Source: an uncultured Clostridia bacterium (lineage in GTDB: Bacteria; Bacillota; Clostridia; Christensenellales; Aristaeellaceae). From it: a stretch of DNA of 64,000 nucleotides. A program made the position numbers and the translations under genes. The notes below the pieces were generated by a model. That model did no database searches and was not told where the DNA came from. It saw nothing but the letters and a program-made list of their open reading frames with translations. Shown in pieces: positions 42,089 to 52,326 of this stretch (within the stretch, counting starts at the first letter, position 1; every line of letters begins with the position of its first letter). The stretch spans positions 33,879 through 97,878 of the forward strand of contig CANQEW010000004.1 of the NCBI GenBank assembly GCA_947596085.1. Reading direction: 5' to 3'.

Positions 42089-42118
42089 AACGGCCATGTT
42101 CCTCGGAGCATGGCCGTT
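42089..42118 (+). terminator. Hairpin between binding-protein and permease genes
   Basis: Perfect 10-bp stem AACGGCCATG/CATGGCCGTT with a 10-base loop, 14 bases after the stop, followed by CCCTT. Partial terminator or 3'-end stabiliser. Confidence 0.6.
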
Positions 42119-42154
42119 CCCTTATAAATGTGGTTAAAAGGAGGGAGCAAGTCC

Positions 42155-43162
42155 ATGAAAGGATATCGGAAGTATTTCGGGAAAAAGATCCTGTGGTTTG
42201 TGATTACTTTCATCGCCGCCGTGATCCTGAACTTTATTCTTCCCCGGCTGATGCCGGCCGATCCCGTGGCGTCCATTACGGGCAAGCTCGCCGGCGGCAA
42301 CAGCGACGTCGCCGCCGTCCAGGAAATCTACGCCCGGTATCAGGAGGAATTTGGCACCAACAAACCCATGATTGAGCAGTTCTGGATGTTCTGCAAAAAC
42401 GCGATTCACGGAAACTTTGGCCTCTCGTTCAGTCAATATCCCCGCTCTGTGACGAACATCATCTCCAGCGCGATCGTATGGACCATCGCTCTGCAGCTGC
42501 CGGCCATTCTGGTGGGATGGCTGCTGGGCAACCTGCTGGGCGCGCTGGCCGCCTACATTCGCAAGGGCTTCGACAAAGTGCTCATGCCCGTCAGCCTGTT
42601 TTTGAGCAACATTCCGGCCTTTGGCATGGCGGTGATCATGCTCGTGGTGTTCGCAGTGAATTTGAAAATTGCGCCCATCTCAGGCGGTTACGCCTTTGAT
42701 ATGATACCGCATTTGGGCTGGGATTTCATTAAATCGGTCATCAGCCACTATCAGCTGCCCTTCTGGTCGATCGTGCTGGTCTCCATCGGCGGTCAGGCCG
42801 TGGGCATGCGCTCCATGTCCATCTACGAATTGAACGCGGACTATGTGAAGTATTCCCGCTTCCTGGGCATCAAGGATCGAAAGATCGTCGGCTACGTGTT
42901 CCGCAACGCGATGCTTCCGCAGATCACCGGCCTGGCGCTGAGCATCGGCACGATGGTCGGCGGCGCGCTGGTTGCCGAGATCATCTTCTCCTATCCGGGC
43001 CTGGGCAGCACGATGTACTCCGCCGTCACCTCGGCGGACTACCCGCTGATCTCCGCGACGACGCTGATCATCACGCTGATGGTGCTCGTGGTGACCTTCC
43101 TGCTGGACATTGTTTACGGCTTCATCGACCCGCGCGTCAAGGCGGCGCAGGTCGACGCGTAA
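42155..43162 (+). CDS. ABC transporter permease (DppB/OppB type)
   Basis: A 335-residue inner-membrane protein with six predicted helices. Seen: N-terminal [15 protein letters not shown] and the permease loop around [20 protein letters not shown], and the C-terminal [18 protein letters not shown] typical of DppB. Start ATG 42155 after AAAAGGAGGG. It pairs with the next gene product. Confidence 0.93.
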   Translation: MKGYRKYFGKKILWFVITFIAAVILNFILPRLMPADPVASITGKLAGGNSDVAAVQEIYARYQEEFGTNKPMIEQFWMFCKNAIHGNFGLSFSQYPRSVTNIISSAIVWTIALQLPAILVGWLLGNLLGALAAYIRKGFDKVLMPVSLFLSNIPAFGMAVIMLVVFAVNLKIAPISGGYAFDMIPHLGWDFIKSVISHYQLPFWSIVLVSIGGQAVGMRSMSIYELNADYVKYSRFLGIKDRKIVGYVFRNAMLPQITGLALSIGTMVGGALVAEIIFSYPGLGSTMYSAVTSADYPLISATTLIITLMVLVVTFLLDIVYGFIDPRVKAAQVDA

Positions 43163-43175
43163 GGGGGGATCGAAG

Positions 43176-44426
43176 ATGAAGAATACATTGCGACAGGTCT
43201 TTCACTCCCCGAAGTTTGTCGTGGGCTTTGTGATCTTTGTGGCGATTCTGCTGACGATGATCATCTACCCGCTGTTCAACCCGGGAAATCCGCTGGCGCA
43301 GATCGGCGTGGGCACCTTCGCCAAGCCCGGCACCTACGTGTCCCTCTATGACGCAACCAAGGCGAAAACGGAAACCTTCCGCCTGCCGGACGCCGAAGAG
43401 AAGCGCCTGAAGGCCAGCCTTTCGGACGAGGACCGCGTGGCGATGGTGGAGTGGTTTACCGCCGCGGGCGTGGATATGGGCGATCTGGACCTGCAGGACA
43501 CGGACGCGCTGCTGGATCTCTGGAACGCGAATTACGATCCCAGCCTGCGGCCGAAGGGCATGATTACGGCGCGCGTCAACTACTTCAAGCGCCTGAACAA
43601 CGCCCTGCAGGAGCTCGGCGGGGGCGATACCATCATCATCGCCGAGAAGGACGACGCTTCCGGCGAACTGGTGGAGAGCAAGAAGATTTTGAACACGGAC
43701 TATGTTAACGTCAACGCGGTGACGAACGTGAAGACACTGCCGCTGGGTACCGACAACTTTGGCCGTGACGTGCTCAAGGAGCTGGTCAGCGCCGTCGGAA
43801 CCTCGCTGCTCATCGGCCTGATCGCCGGCGTCGTGGCGACGTCCATCGGCCTGGTGTTCGGCCTGCTGGCCGGCTATGTGGGCGGCATCGTGGACGATCT
43901 GATCATGTTCATCACGAACATCTTCACGGTGATCCCGGGCTTTGTGCTGCTGATCCTGATCACGTATTCGATCGGGCAGGAGCAGCGCGGCGCGGCCGTG
44001 GTCGCGGCGGTCATCGGCCTGACAAGCTGGACATGGACCACGCGAAGCGTTCGCTCGCAGGTGATCAGCCTGCGCAACCGCGACCATGTGAACCTGAGCA
44101 AGCTCTCCGGTCACAGCCTGATCCGCATCGTATTGACGGATATTCTGCCCTACATTGCCTCCTACGTGGTGATGGCGTTCATCCTTCAGGTGTCGTCCGG
44201 CATCCTGGCGGAGGCGCAGCTGAGCCTGCTCGGCCTCGGCCCGAGGACCACCATCACGCCCACGCTGGGCCTGATGATGAACTGGGCGATGCTCTATTCC
44301 GCGCACACCAACGGCTCCTGGTGGGCTTACTTCCCCGTGATCCTGACCATCACGCTCATCTCCTTCTCGCTGAATCTGATGAACACGGGCCTGGATCAGG
44401 TATTCAATCCCGCCCTGAGAGATTAA
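43176..44426 (+). CDS. ABC transporter permease (DppC/OppC type) with extra extracytoplasmic domain
   Basis: A 416-residue permease, about 110 residues longer than usual DppC. After the first membrane helix (about 10-35) there is an insertion of about 130 residues (about 45-185, charged, including [20 protein letters not shown]) before the conserved [19 protein letters not shown] where normal OppC proteins resume. Five further helices follow. The EAA-type region is [19 protein letters not shown]. The insert would lie outside the membrane and may contact the binding protein. Start ATG 43176 after AAGGGGGG. Confidence 0.92.
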   Translation: MKNTLRQVFHSPKFVVGFVIFVAILLTMIIYPLFNPGNPLAQIGVGTFAKPGTYVSLYDATKAKTETFRLPDAEEKRLKASLSDEDRVAMVEWFTAAGVDMGDLDLQDTDALLDLWNANYDPSLRPKGMITARVNYFKRLNNALQELGGGDTIIIAEKDDASGELVESKKILNTDYVNVNAVTNVKTLPLGTDNFGRDVLKELVSAVGTSLLIGLIAGVVATSIGLVFGLLAGYVGGIVDDLIMFITNIFTVIPGFVLLILITYSIGQEQRGAAVVAAVIGLTSWTWTTRSVRSQVISLRNRDHVNLSKLSGHSLIRIVLTDILPYIASYVVMAFILQVSSGILAEAQLSLLGLGPRTTITPTLGLMMNWAMLYSAHTNGSWWAYFPVILTITLISFSLNLMNTGLDQVFNPALRD

Positions 44427-44436
44427 GGAGGACGCT

Positions 44437-45444
44437 ATGGGAAAGATTATGCTGGAGGTCAAGAACCTCAAGACCAAGTACGTCACTCGCTTTCACGAGG
44501 ACGTGTACGCGGTGGACGGCGTCTCCTTTACCATTGAGGATGGCAAGTCGCTGGGAATCGCGGGCGAATCCGGCTGCGGCAAATCCACGCTGGCGCTCTC
44601 CGTGATGGGTTACTACTTTTCGCCGCTGCACTACATCAGCGGAGACATCATCATCGACGGAAAGAATATCTCGGGCATGAAGCCCGACGACGTGCGCAAG
44701 AGCATCCTGGGCAGCGAAATCGCCTACATTCCTCAGGCGGCCATGAACGCGCTGAATCCGACCCAGAAGATCATCCGCTTCATGGAGGACGTCATTCACG
44801 CGCACGATCCCAAAGCCGGCCGCAAGGAGATTCGGGAGAGGGCGGAGGCGCGCTTCGCCGAATTGGGCCTGCCCCCGTCGGTGCTGGATAAGCACGCCGT
44901 GGAACTGTCCGGCGGCATGAAGCAGCGCACCGTCATCGCGGTTTCCACCATACTGAACCCGAAGGTGCTGATCGCCGACGAGCCGTCCTCCGCGCTGGAT
45001 GTCACCAGCCAGAAGATGGTCATCAAGATGCTGCGCGAACTCATGGGAAAAGGGTACATTAAATCCATGCTGTTTATCACGCACGAGCTTCCGCTGTTGT
45101 ACAATGTGACGGACGACATCATGGTGATGTACGCCGGCCAAATCGTGGAGCGCGGCAGCGCCAGGGAGATGGTGTTCGATCCGGTTCACCCATATTCCCA
45201 CGGCCTGATGAACTCCATTCTGGTGCCGGAGGAGGGAACCCGCGGCAACAAGCTGACCGCCATTCCCGGAGCGCCGCCGAATCTGAAGCGGCCCCCGGAC
45301 GGCTGCCGCTTCGCGGAGCGCTGCAAATACGCGCGCCCCGAATGCCGCTACTCCATGATTCCGGAGAAAAGCTTCGACGCGGGCAGAATGTATCGCTGCC
45401 TGCTGGGCGTGGACGAATTGAAGGAGGTGTACGGCCATGAGTGA
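44437..45444 (+). CDS. ABC transporter ATP-binding protein (DppD/OppD type)
   Basis: A 335-residue ATPase. Seen: Walker [12 protein letters not shown], signature [14 protein letters not shown], Walker [15 protein letters not shown]-loop FITHELPLL, and the C-terminal oligopeptide-type extension with [15 protein letters not shown] (cluster-type cysteines). Start after AAGGAGG. It overlaps the next gene by eight bases. Confidence 0.95.
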   Translation: MGKIMLEVKNLKTKYVTRFHEDVYAVDGVSFTIEDGKSLGIAGESGCGKSTLALSVMGYYFSPLHYISGDIIIDGKNISGMKPDDVRKSILGSEIAYIPQAAMNALNPTQKIIRFMEDVIHAHDPKAGRKEIRERAEARFAELGLPPSVLDKHAVELSGGMKQRTVIAVSTILNPKVLIADEPSSALDVTSQKMVIKMLRELMGKGYIKSMLFITHELPLLYNVTDDIMVMYAGQIVERGSAREMVFDPVHPYSHGLMNSILVPEEGTRGNKLTAIPGAPPNLKRPPDGCRFAERCKYARPECRYSMIPEKSFDAGRMYRCLLGVDELKEVYGHE

Positions 45445-46294
45445 GCGCGCAATTGAGCAAACGGACTTCACGAACCGGCCGCTCTGCCTGTCCGGCCGCG
45501 GCGTGACCAAGATTTTCGGCTTGGGCGACAAGCGAACCGTGGCGGTAGATCATGTGGATTTCGATTTCCACGAGGGCGAATTTGTGTCCATCGTGGGCGA
45601 GTCCGGCTCCGGAAAGACGACGCTTTCCAAGATGCTTCTGGGCCTGCTGAACGCCAGCGAGGGCGAAATCTTCTTCCAGGGCAAGCCCCGCGACATTTCC
45701 ACGGGCCGAAAGAAGAAGGAGTATTGGAAGGGAATTCAGGCCATCTTCCAGGATCCCTTCTCCTCGTTCAACACCTTCCAAAAGATCGATACGGTTCTTT
45801 TGGACTGCATCAACATGCGCGGCGGCAAGCATCTCCCCAAGGAGAAGAAGATCGAGATGATGACCGAGGCGTGCGGCTTTGTCAATCTGAAATTCGCGGA
45901 GCTGACCAACAAGTATCCCTTCGAGCTGTCCGGCGGACAGATGCAGCGCCTGATGATCGCGCGCATCTTCCTGCTGCGGCCGAGAATACTGCTGGCGGAC
46001 GAGCCCACCTCCATGGTGGACGCCTGCTCCCGCGCGACGATACTGGACATGCTGCTCAACCTGCGCGACGAGATCGGCATGACGGTCATCTTCATCACCC
46101 ATGACATCGGCTTGGCGTATTACATCTCGGATACCGTGTACATCATGGAGCATGGCAAATTCGTGGAGTTTGGCAAGGCGGACGAGGTGATCCTGAACCC
46201 GCAGGCGGCCTACACCAAGCGGCTGATCAGCGATGTGCCCAAGATCCATGAGGAATGGGATCTGTCGACAGTGGATCTGCTTTCGCAGAAATAA
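45437..46294 (+). CDS. ABC transporter ATP-binding protein (DppF/OppF type)
   Basis: A 285-residue ATPase with Walker [13 protein letters not shown], signature [16 protein letters not shown], Walker [14 protein letters not shown] and H-loop [11 protein letters not shown]. It forms a heterodimer with the upstream ATPase to energise the importer. AAGGAGGTG precedes the ATG inside the end of the previous gene. Confidence 0.95.
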   Translation: MSERAIEQTDFTNRPLCLSGRGVTKIFGLGDKRTVAVDHVDFDFHEGEFVSIVGESGSGKTTLSKMLLGLLNASEGEIFFQGKPRDISTGRKKKEYWKGIQAIFQDPFSSFNTFQKIDTVLLDCINMRGGKHLPKEKKIEMMTEACGFVNLKFAELTNKYPFELSGGQMQRLMIARIFLLRPRILLADEPTSMVDACSRATILDMLLNLRDEIGMTVIFITHDIGLAYYISDTVYIMEHGKFVEFGKADEVILNPQAAYTKRLISDVPKIHEEWDLSTVDLLSQK

Positions 46295-46316
46295 TTGAAG
46301 GAGCTGGGGAAAGCAC

Positions 46317-48587
46317 ATGGACATCAAAGCAATCGTATCTCAAATGACGCTGGAGGAAAAGGCCGGGCTTTGCTCGGGCCTGGATTTCTGGCATACGAAG
46401 CCCGTGGAGCGCCTCGGCGTTCCCTCAGTCATGGTTTCGGACGGCCCGCACGGCCTGCGCAAGCAGGAGGAAAAGGTCGATCATCTGGGCGTCAACGACA
46501 GCATCAAGGCCGTCTGCATGCCGGCCGCCTGCGCCACCGCAGCGTCCTTCGACCGGGCGCTGATCGGCCGCATGGGCGAGGCCATCGGCGACAGCTGCCA
46601 GCACGAGCGGCTGTGCGTCGTGCTCGGCCCGGCGGTGAACATCAAGCGTTCGCCCCTCTGCGGCAGGAACTTTGAATACTTTTCGGAGGATCCCTACCTC
46701 GCGGGCGAAATGTCCGCGGCGTACATCAACGGCGTGCAGAGCCGGAACGTGGGCACCTCCATCAAGCACTTCGCCGGCAACAATCAGGAGCACCGCCGCA
46801 TGAGCTCCAGCTCCAACGTGGACGAGCGCACGCTGCGCGAAATCTATTTCCCCGCGTTTGAAATCTCGGTGAAGAAGGCGCAGCCCTGGACCGTGATGTG
46901 CTCCTACAACCGCCTGAACGGAACCTACGCCTCGGAGAATCCCTGGCTGTTGACGGACGTTCTGCGCAAGGAGTGGGGCTTCAAGGGCTATGTGATGTCC
47001 GACTGGGGCGCGGTTTCCAACCGCGTGGCGGGCGTCGCGGCGGGCCTTGATTTGGAGATGCCGTCCTCCGGTGGAATCAACGACAAGAAGATCGTGGAGG
47101 CCGTGCGTGCCGGCAAGCTTGACGAAGCCGTGGTGGATCAGGCGGTGGAGCGCATCCTGACCATCAACTACCGCTATCTGGAAAACGCGAAGCCCGAAAC
47201 CCCGTGGGATCAGGAGGCCGACCATCAGCTCTCCGCGCAGATCGCGCAGGAGTGCATGGTGCTGTTGAAGAACGAGGGCGTGCTGCCGCTGAATAAGGCG
47301 GATGAAATCGCCTTCATCGGCGAATTTGCCCGGAAGCCGCGCTTCCAGGGCGGCGGTTCCTCCCATATCAACAGCTGCAAGATCACCTCTGCGCTGGACG
47401 CTGCGGAGGGACTGAAGATCACCTACGCCCAGGGCTACAGCGTGGCGAAGGACGAAGCCACCGACGAGATGATCGCCGAGGCCGTGTCCGCAGCGAAGGC
47501 GGCCAAGGTCGCCGTGGTGTTTGCCGGACTGCCCGATTCCTACGAGTCCGAGGGCTACGACCGCAGTCACATGGCGATGCCCGCCTGCCAGAACAGGCTC
47601 ATTGAGGCCGTGGCGGCGGCCAACCCCAATACGGTGGTGGTGCTGCACAACGGCTCGCCGGTGGAGATGCCCTGGATCGGACAGGTCAAGGGCGTGCTGG
47701 AGGCCTATCTGGGCGGACAGGCCGTGGGGCTGGCGACGGTGCGCGTGCTCTTTGGCGACGCGAACCCCTCCGGACATCTGGCGGAGACCTTCCCCGTAAA
47801 GCTGGCCGACAACCCGTCCTACCTGTTCTACGGTGGTGAGGGCAACGAGGCCGACTACCGCGAGGGCGTGTTCGTGGGATACCGCTACTATGACAAGAAG
47901 GCAATGGAAGTGCTGTTCCCCTTCGGGTACGGCCTGAGCTACACGAGCTTCGCCTATTCGAACCTGCGCCTGAGCGCCGAGGAAATCAGCGACCGGGACG
48001 CGCTCACGGCAACCGTCACCGTCACCAACACCGGCAGCCGCGCCGGCAAGACGGTGGTGCAGCTCTATGTGGGCGACGTGCAGAGCACGGTGCTGCGCCC
48101 GGTGCGCGAGCTCAAGGGCTTCGAAAAAGTGGAGCTGCAGCCCGGCGAGAGCAGGGACGTCTCCTTCACGCTGGACAAGCGCGCGTTTGCCTACTGGAAC
48201 ACGGCACTGGGCGATTGGCACGTGGAGACGGGCGAATTCCGCATCGAGATCGGCCAATCCTCCCGCGACATCGAGGTCTGCGGCACGGTCCGGGTGAATT
48301 CCACCGTAGCGCTGAAGCAGCACTACTCGATGGACTCCATCTTCATGGATCTCATGGCGGATCCGAGGCCGGCGCAGGCGCTCAAGCCGGTGCTGGATCG
48401 CATCGCGAAGGGGTTCGGCCCGTCTCCCGACCAGGGCACGACGGACGCGGCGAAGGAGGCCATCACCGATGAAATGGGAATGGCGATGCTCAACTACATG
48501 CCCCTGCGGAGCGTGCTGAGCTTCAGCCACGGAATGATCGACGAGGCGGAGGTTCAGTCCATGCTGGACGAACTGAATCGCGCTTAA
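46317..48587 (+). CDS. Glycoside hydrolase family 3 beta-glucosidase type
   Basis: A 756-residue cytoplasmic GH3 enzyme. Seen: VMVSDGPHGLRKQEEK near residue 45, KHFAGNNQEHRRMSS, the nucleophile Asp about 229 in GYVMSDWGAVSNR, the second domain, a PA14-free linker, and a fibronectin-III-like domain (TVTVTNTGSRAGKTVVQLYV). A C-terminal extension of about 90 residues follows the Fn3 domain (DSIFMDLMADPRPAQALKP...), as in some Clostridia beta-glucosidases. It is only distantly similar to the GH3 at 17316. Start after GGAGCTGGGG. It acts on sugar imported by the preceding transporter. Confidence 0.92.
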   Translation: MDIKAIVSQMTLEEKAGLCSGLDFWHTKPVERLGVPSVMVSDGPHGLRKQEEKVDHLGVNDSIKAVCMPAACATAASFDRALIGRMGEAIGDSCQHERLCVVLGPAVNIKRSPLCGRNFEYFSEDPYLAGEMSAAYINGVQSRNVGTSIKHFAGNNQEHRRMSSSSNVDERTLREIYFPAFEISVKKAQPWTVMCSYNRLNGTYASENPWLLTDVLRKEWGFKGYVMSDWGAVSNRVAGVAAGLDLEMPSSGGINDKKIVEAVRAGKLDEAVVDQAVERILTINYRYLENAKPETPWDQEADHQLSAQIAQECMVLLKNEGVLPLNKADEIAFIGEFARKPRFQGGGSSHINSCKITSALDAAEGLKITYAQGYSVAKDEATDEMIAEAVSAAKAAKVAVVFAGLPDSYESEGYDRSHMAMPACQNRLIEAVAAANPNTVVVLHNGSPVEMPWIGQVKGVLEAYLGGQAVGLATVRVLFGDANPSGHLAETFPVKLADNPSYLFYGGEGNEADYREGVFVGYRYYDKKAMEVLFPFGYGLSYTSFAYSNLRLSAEEISDRDALTATVTVTNTGSRAGKTVVQLYVGDVQSTVLRPVRELKGFEKVELQPGESRDVSFTLDKRAFAYWNTALGDWHVETGEFRIEIGQSSRDIEVCGTVRVNSTVALKQHYSMDSIFMDLMADPRPAQALKPVLDRIAKGFGPSPDQGTTDAAKEAITDEMGMAMLNYMPLRSVLSFSHGMIDEAEVQSMLDELNRA

Positions 48588-48600
48588 TCGCGCGAAGGAC

Positions 48601-48641
48601 GCGCTGGAAGGCTTGGCACAAGGAGCTTTCCAGCGCTTTCA
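48601..48641 (+). terminator. Terminator-like hairpin after the GH3 gene
   Basis: GCGCTGGAAGG pairs with CTTTCCAGCGC (48601-48611/48626-48636; nine perfect pairs plus one G-U), followed by TTTCAT. Confidence 0.6.
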
Positions 48642-48725
48642 TATGCGAACAGCGAGAAGTAAATCTTCGGCGTCCGGCGGCATTGGACGCGCGTCGGTGC
48701 AATTTCTATGCGGGAGGGACGCGAA

Positions 48726-49901
48726 ATGGATCGGAGAGTTCAAACCGCAGTGGTCGGCTGCGGCATGATCAGCAATATCTACCTCAAGAACCTGAAGAAC
48801 CTGTTCCACATCATCGACCTGACGGCCGTGGGCAACCGCTCCATGGCCGCGGCAAAGGAAAAGGCGGAGACCTATGGAATTGACCATGTGATGACCATCG
48901 ACGAGATCGCGGCATCGGACGAAATTGAGCTGGTGGTGAATCTCACGCCCGCCTATGCCCATTACGACATCATCAAAAAGATGCTGCTGGCGGGGAAGCA
49001 CGTCTGGACGGAGAAGACCATGACCGTCACGGTGGATCAGGCCCGGGAACTGGTAGACATCGCCAATGAAAGGGGCCTCTACCTTGGCGTCGCGCCGGAC
49101 ACCGTGCTGGGCGCGGGACTGCAGACCGCCCGCCGCGCCATTGATATGGATATGATCGGCAAAGTCACTTCCGGCGTCGCCGTCATCAATCGCGATCAGG
49201 CGCTGAATTCCGAATATTATACCTTTCTGCGGGGCGGCGGCGGATCTCTTCCTTATGACTTGGGCGTATATTACATCGGCGCGCTGCTTTGCCTGCTGGG
49301 GCCGGTGAAGGCCATTCGCGCGTTTGGGGCTCCCGCGCCCGTGCACGAGCCGGAATTTTTATATGTCAACGCCGGGACGGAGCCCTGGAGAATCCCCGGC
49401 AGCAATGTGATCTCCGCCTCCCTTCAATTCGAATGCGGCGCGCTGGTCAGCGTGCTGTTCGACGGCAATACGGTCAACGCCTCTCAGCACAATATCACAC
49501 TGTTTGGCAGCCGGGGAATTTTGAAGGTGGGCGATCCCAACACATTCAATGGGCCCGTGACGCTCGTCTATGCCGGCCAGCCGGAGTGCCGCCTTCCATT
49601 TACGCACGGCTATGACGGCGCGAATACCATCGCGCCCACTCCCTTTGATTACTACGGCCACCGGGGCGTCGGCGTGGCGGAAATGGCCTATGCCATCCGC
49701 GGGGGCCGCCCCAACCGCTGTGGGAAGGAATACGGCCTGCACTGTCTGGAGGTACTGGAGGGCATGGAGGTGTCCGCCGCCACGGGTAGGACGGTGGAGC
49801 CCGCGTCCCGATTTGAGATGCAGCCCCTGGCGCCCGGGTATTATTCCTCCTTTATGAATGGCATGGGACAGGGGGACGCGGAGAGATCGCTGATGGATTA
49901 G
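48726..49901 (+). CDS. Gfo/Idh/MocA family oxidoreductase
   Basis: A 391-residue NAD(P)-dependent dehydrogenase of the Gfo/Idh/MocA family. Seen: Rossmann motif TAVVGCGMISNIYL, then LVVNLTPAYAHYDIIKKML and the catalytic-lysine region GKHVWTEKTMTVTVDQAREL, with DLGVYYIGALLCLLG in the C-terminal domain. Start ATG 48726 after GGGAGGG. The substrate is probably a sugar or sugar acid related to the preceding importer. Confidence 0.9.
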   Translation: MDRRVQTAVVGCGMISNIYLKNLKNLFHIIDLTAVGNRSMAAAKEKAETYGIDHVMTIDEIAASDEIELVVNLTPAYAHYDIIKKMLLAGKHVWTEKTMTVTVDQARELVDIANERGLYLGVAPDTVLGAGLQTARRAIDMDMIGKVTSGVAVINRDQALNSEYYTFLRGGGGSLPYDLGVYYIGALLCLLGPVKAIRAFGAPAPVHEPEFLYVNAGTEPWRIPGSNVISASLQFECGALVSVLFDGNTVNASQHNITLFGSRGILKVGDPNTFNGPVTLVYAGQPECRLPFTHGYDGANTIAPTPFDYYGHRGVGVAEMAYAIRGGRPNRCGKEYGLHCLEVLEGMEVSAATGRTVEPASRFEMQPLAPGYYSSFMNGMGQGDAERSLMD

Positions 49902-49988
49902 GGGAGCGTCCGCTTGATGAAGCGAGCGGGGAAAGCTTCCTCGCGTGCATATAAATACAAGGAATGTTTGAATCAGGAGGCGAAACGC

Positions 49989-51014
49989 ATGAAAGCGCTC
50001 TTTATCGGTGGAACCGGAACGATCAGCGCCGCGATCGTAAGGCGGCTGGTGAACGAGTTGGGCTGGGAGGTTTGGACGATCAATCGCGGAAATCGCGCTC
50101 ATGTGCTGCCGGAGGGTGTGCGCCAGATCATCGCGGACGTGAACGACGAGGCGGACGTGCGCGCCAAGCTGGGCGATGAGATCTTTGACGTGGTGGGGGA
50201 GTTCATCGGCTTCACCGTGGATCAGGTGGAGCGCGACCACCGCCTGTTTAGGGACAGAACCCGGCAGTACATCTATATCAGCTCCGCGTCGGCCTACCAC
50301 AAGCCGGCGACCTGTCATGTTATCACGGAGGGAACGACGCTGGCCAATCCGCTCTGGGAGTACTCCCGGAATAAGATCGCCTGCGAGGAGTTCCTGATGA
50401 AGAAATACCGCGAGGAGGGCTTCCCCGTGACCATCGTCCGGCCCAGCCACACCTACGACGAGCGGAACATTCCCCTGGGCGTGCACGGCAAGAACGGCTT
50501 CTGGCAGGTCATTCAGCGCATGCGGGAGGGCAAGCCTGTCATCATTCAGGGGGACGGAACGAGCCTGTGGCATTTGACCTTCAACAAGGATTTCGCCGTG
50601 GGCTATACCGCCCTGATGGGCAATCGCCATGCCATCGGCGAGGCGTTCCAGATCACCGGCGACGAGGTTTTGAGCTGGAATCAAATCTATCAGACCATTG
50701 CCGACGCGCTGGGCGTAGAGCTGAAGGCGTATCATGTGGCCAGCGAATACCTGGCGGCCGTTGGTGATCCTTACGGCTTTGACTTTGAAGGCAGCCTGTT
50801 GGGGGACAAGGCCGTCTCTGTGCTGTTTGATAACGCCAAGCTCAAACGGCTCGCGCCGGACATGCGCACCACGGTGCCCTTCCACGTGGGTGTGCGGATC
50901 GCGTTGGACTATGTGCTGTCCCATCCGGACGAGTGTCAGAAGCCGGATCCGGAGTTTGACGCCTGGTGCGACCGCGTGATTGCCGCGCTGGAAGCGGCCA
51001 AAGCGTCCATATGA
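49989..51014 (+). CDS. NAD-dependent epimerase/dehydratase (extended SDR)
   Basis: A 341-residue SDR. Seen: nucleotide-binding ALFIGGTGTISAAIV, the serine/tyrosine region YIYISSASAYHKP, and Tyr/Lys in WEYSRNKIACEE (YxxxK). The C-terminal part has SWNQIYQTIADALGVEL. Start ATG 49989 after AGGAGGCG. With the Gfo/Idh/MocA gene it likely interconverts sugars entering via the importer. No nearby promoter, so part of the same transcript. Confidence 0.85.
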   Translation: MKALFIGGTGTISAAIVRRLVNELGWEVWTINRGNRAHVLPEGVRQIIADVNDEADVRAKLGDEIFDVVGEFIGFTVDQVERDHRLFRDRTRQYIYISSASAYHKPATCHVITEGTTLANPLWEYSRNKIACEEFLMKKYREEGFPVTIVRPSHTYDERNIPLGVHGKNGFWQVIQRMREGKPVIIQGDGTSLWHLTFNKDFAVGYTALMGNRHAIGEAFQITGDEVLSWNQIYQTIADALGVELKAYHVASEYLAAVGDPYGFDFEGSLLGDKAVSVLFDNAKLKRLAPDMRTTVPFHVGVRIALDYVLSHPDECQKPDPEFDAWCDRVIAALEAAKASI

Positions 51015-51044
51015 GTGGATGCCGCGGTGGACGGCCGTCCACCG

Positions 51045-51401
51045 CGCGGATGGAGCAATCGGTGCAGAGCGGATAGTAGGGAAACCACACGTCGCGCCCG
51101 CTGGCCCGGCCGAGCTTCTCCGCCAGCTTCACGTCGCCGTCGTCCGGGCCGATGATCGTCCTGCCGCCGATGAGGAACAGCAGCGCCCGCCTGGATGGCG
51201 TCGCCTGGACGCCGATTTGTGCGATGTTGCCTTAAGTATGCGCACATCCTCATAATGCGGTCTCCGATCGGGGATGCGGAAGCCGCGCCCTTCGTTCATC
51301 CTCCGCGCCCTTGCCAGCAGCTCATCCTCCGGCAGGACGAATATGCGCTTCAATCCCGTCAAATGAATCGCTACCCTGGCGATCTGAAAGCGAACGCTCA
51401 T
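51045..51401 (-). pseudogene. Decayed alpha/beta hydrolase gene
   Basis: Starting at ATG 51401 the minus strand encodes MSVRFQIARVAIHLTGLKRI and PEDELLARARRMNEGRGFRI, then the frame is lost near 51240. In another frame ALLFLIGGRTIIGPDDGDVK and LGRASGRDVWFPYYPLCTD continue the oxyanion-hole region of alpha/beta hydrolases (family HGGG, here IGGR). The central segment and the whole catalytic C-terminal half are missing. Non-functional remnant. Confidence 0.65.
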
Positions 51402-51415
51402 CGCTTCGCGCCCCC

Positions 51416-51724
51416 TTACTTCGAATCTTCGTCCGCCAGCGCTTCGAGCGACCGGTCGCCCACGTACCAGTAGTCGCAACAGTCGTCTCCGGCGGCGAGC
51501 GTATTGTGGCGGATGAGGCGCGCGTGCATGGCCGCCGCTGCCCGGTGATCCGTTTCGCACATCCAGGGCAGGATGTCCATGTAGCCGCGCTTGTGCGCGA
51601 AATCGCAGAGCGGGCAGCTGTACAGCGTCATGGCGAAGCCGACCGCATGGCCGTCCGGATTCGCTTCCAGCTTCCGGGTGTTGCCCCACGCGTTGCCGCG
51701 ATACTTGTTCGCTTTTCGCTTTGT
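51416..51724 (-). pseudogene. C-terminal fragment of an L-2-amino-thiazoline-4-carboxylic acid hydrolase-like protein
   Basis: About 100 residues in the same frame as, and directly after the stop of, the heavy-metal-associated protein: KYRGNAWGNTRKLEANPDGH, MTLYSCPLCDFAHKRGY, MCETDHRAAAAMHARL and AGDDCCDYWYV, matching the Cys-rich C-terminus of ATC hydrolase-like proteins. There is no start codon near the beginning, and the N-terminal half is absent, so it is a remnant left by a deletion. Confidence 0.6.
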
Positions 51725-51979
51725 CTACTTCAAAAATCCGAACAGGCCCTTCTTCGTGCAGGGTTCGCTGCGCACTGCCAGCGCCTTGTAGCCGGTTGCG
51801 TCGATGGCGGCACACAGCGCGGTTTCGTCGATCTCTTGCTCGCATAGGATTACTGTCTCACCCTTGGCGTGAGACGAGGTGACCTTCTGAATCGGGAATG
51901 CCCTGCGTATCGCGTCGTTGATGTGACTTTCACACATCCCGCACATCATGCCATCCACTTTTACCGTAATTTTCCGCAT
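51725..51979 (-). CDS. Heavy-metal-associated domain protein (CopZ-like)
   Basis: An 84-residue protein with an HMA fold: RKITVKVDGMMCGMCESHIN carries the metal-binding C-x-x-C. The second half (about 64-84) adds SEPCTKKGLFGFLK with another cysteine. Start ATG 51979 after AGAGGAAG. HMA proteins usually carry Cu(I); here the upstream operator is of DtxR type, suggesting iron- or manganese-linked control. No transporter gene is next to it, only decayed genes. Confidence 0.85.
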   Translation of the reverse strand: MRKITVKVDGMMCGMCESHINDAIRRAFPIQKVTSSHAKGETVILCEQEIDETALCAAIDATGYKALAVRSEPCTKKGLFGFLK

Positions 51980-52034
51980 ATTTTTCTTCCTCTGGTTTCA
52001 TATGAATTAGTCACGGTATCAATGATAACCAACC

Positions 52035-52090
52035 AGTTAGGTTACATAAACCTAACTAGTATTATAACTCCATCAGGTACTCCCTGTCAA
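52035..52090 (-). promoter_or_regulatory. DtxR-type operator and promoter of the HMA gene
   Basis: Promoter on the minus strand: TTGACA (52090-52085), 18-base spacer, TATAAT (52066-52061). Just downstream, AGTTAGGTT-ACATA-AACCTAACT (52035-52057) is a perfect 9-bp inverted repeat; its core TTAGGTTACATAAACCTAA closely resembles the DtxR/IdeR box. It covers the expected transcription start, a position suited to repression. The leader is about 75 bases long. Confidence 0.8.
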
Positions 52091-52326
52091 TTACACAAAT
52101 CAGCGAAATGAATGCTATCGAGTGACGACGGCAATGGTGTATGCCGACAATACATCCTGGAAAGGGAGAGGAGAAGAAAGAGAGGGACCAGACACCTATG
52201 TTATCGCTGAAGTACTACCAACAACTTACATGTAGGAGTCCGGACATTCATGACCAGTATAGTATATAACATGCGCCTCCGGAAATCCCGAATAAAGAAT
52301 CCAGGATGTTTGATAAACCTATATTT

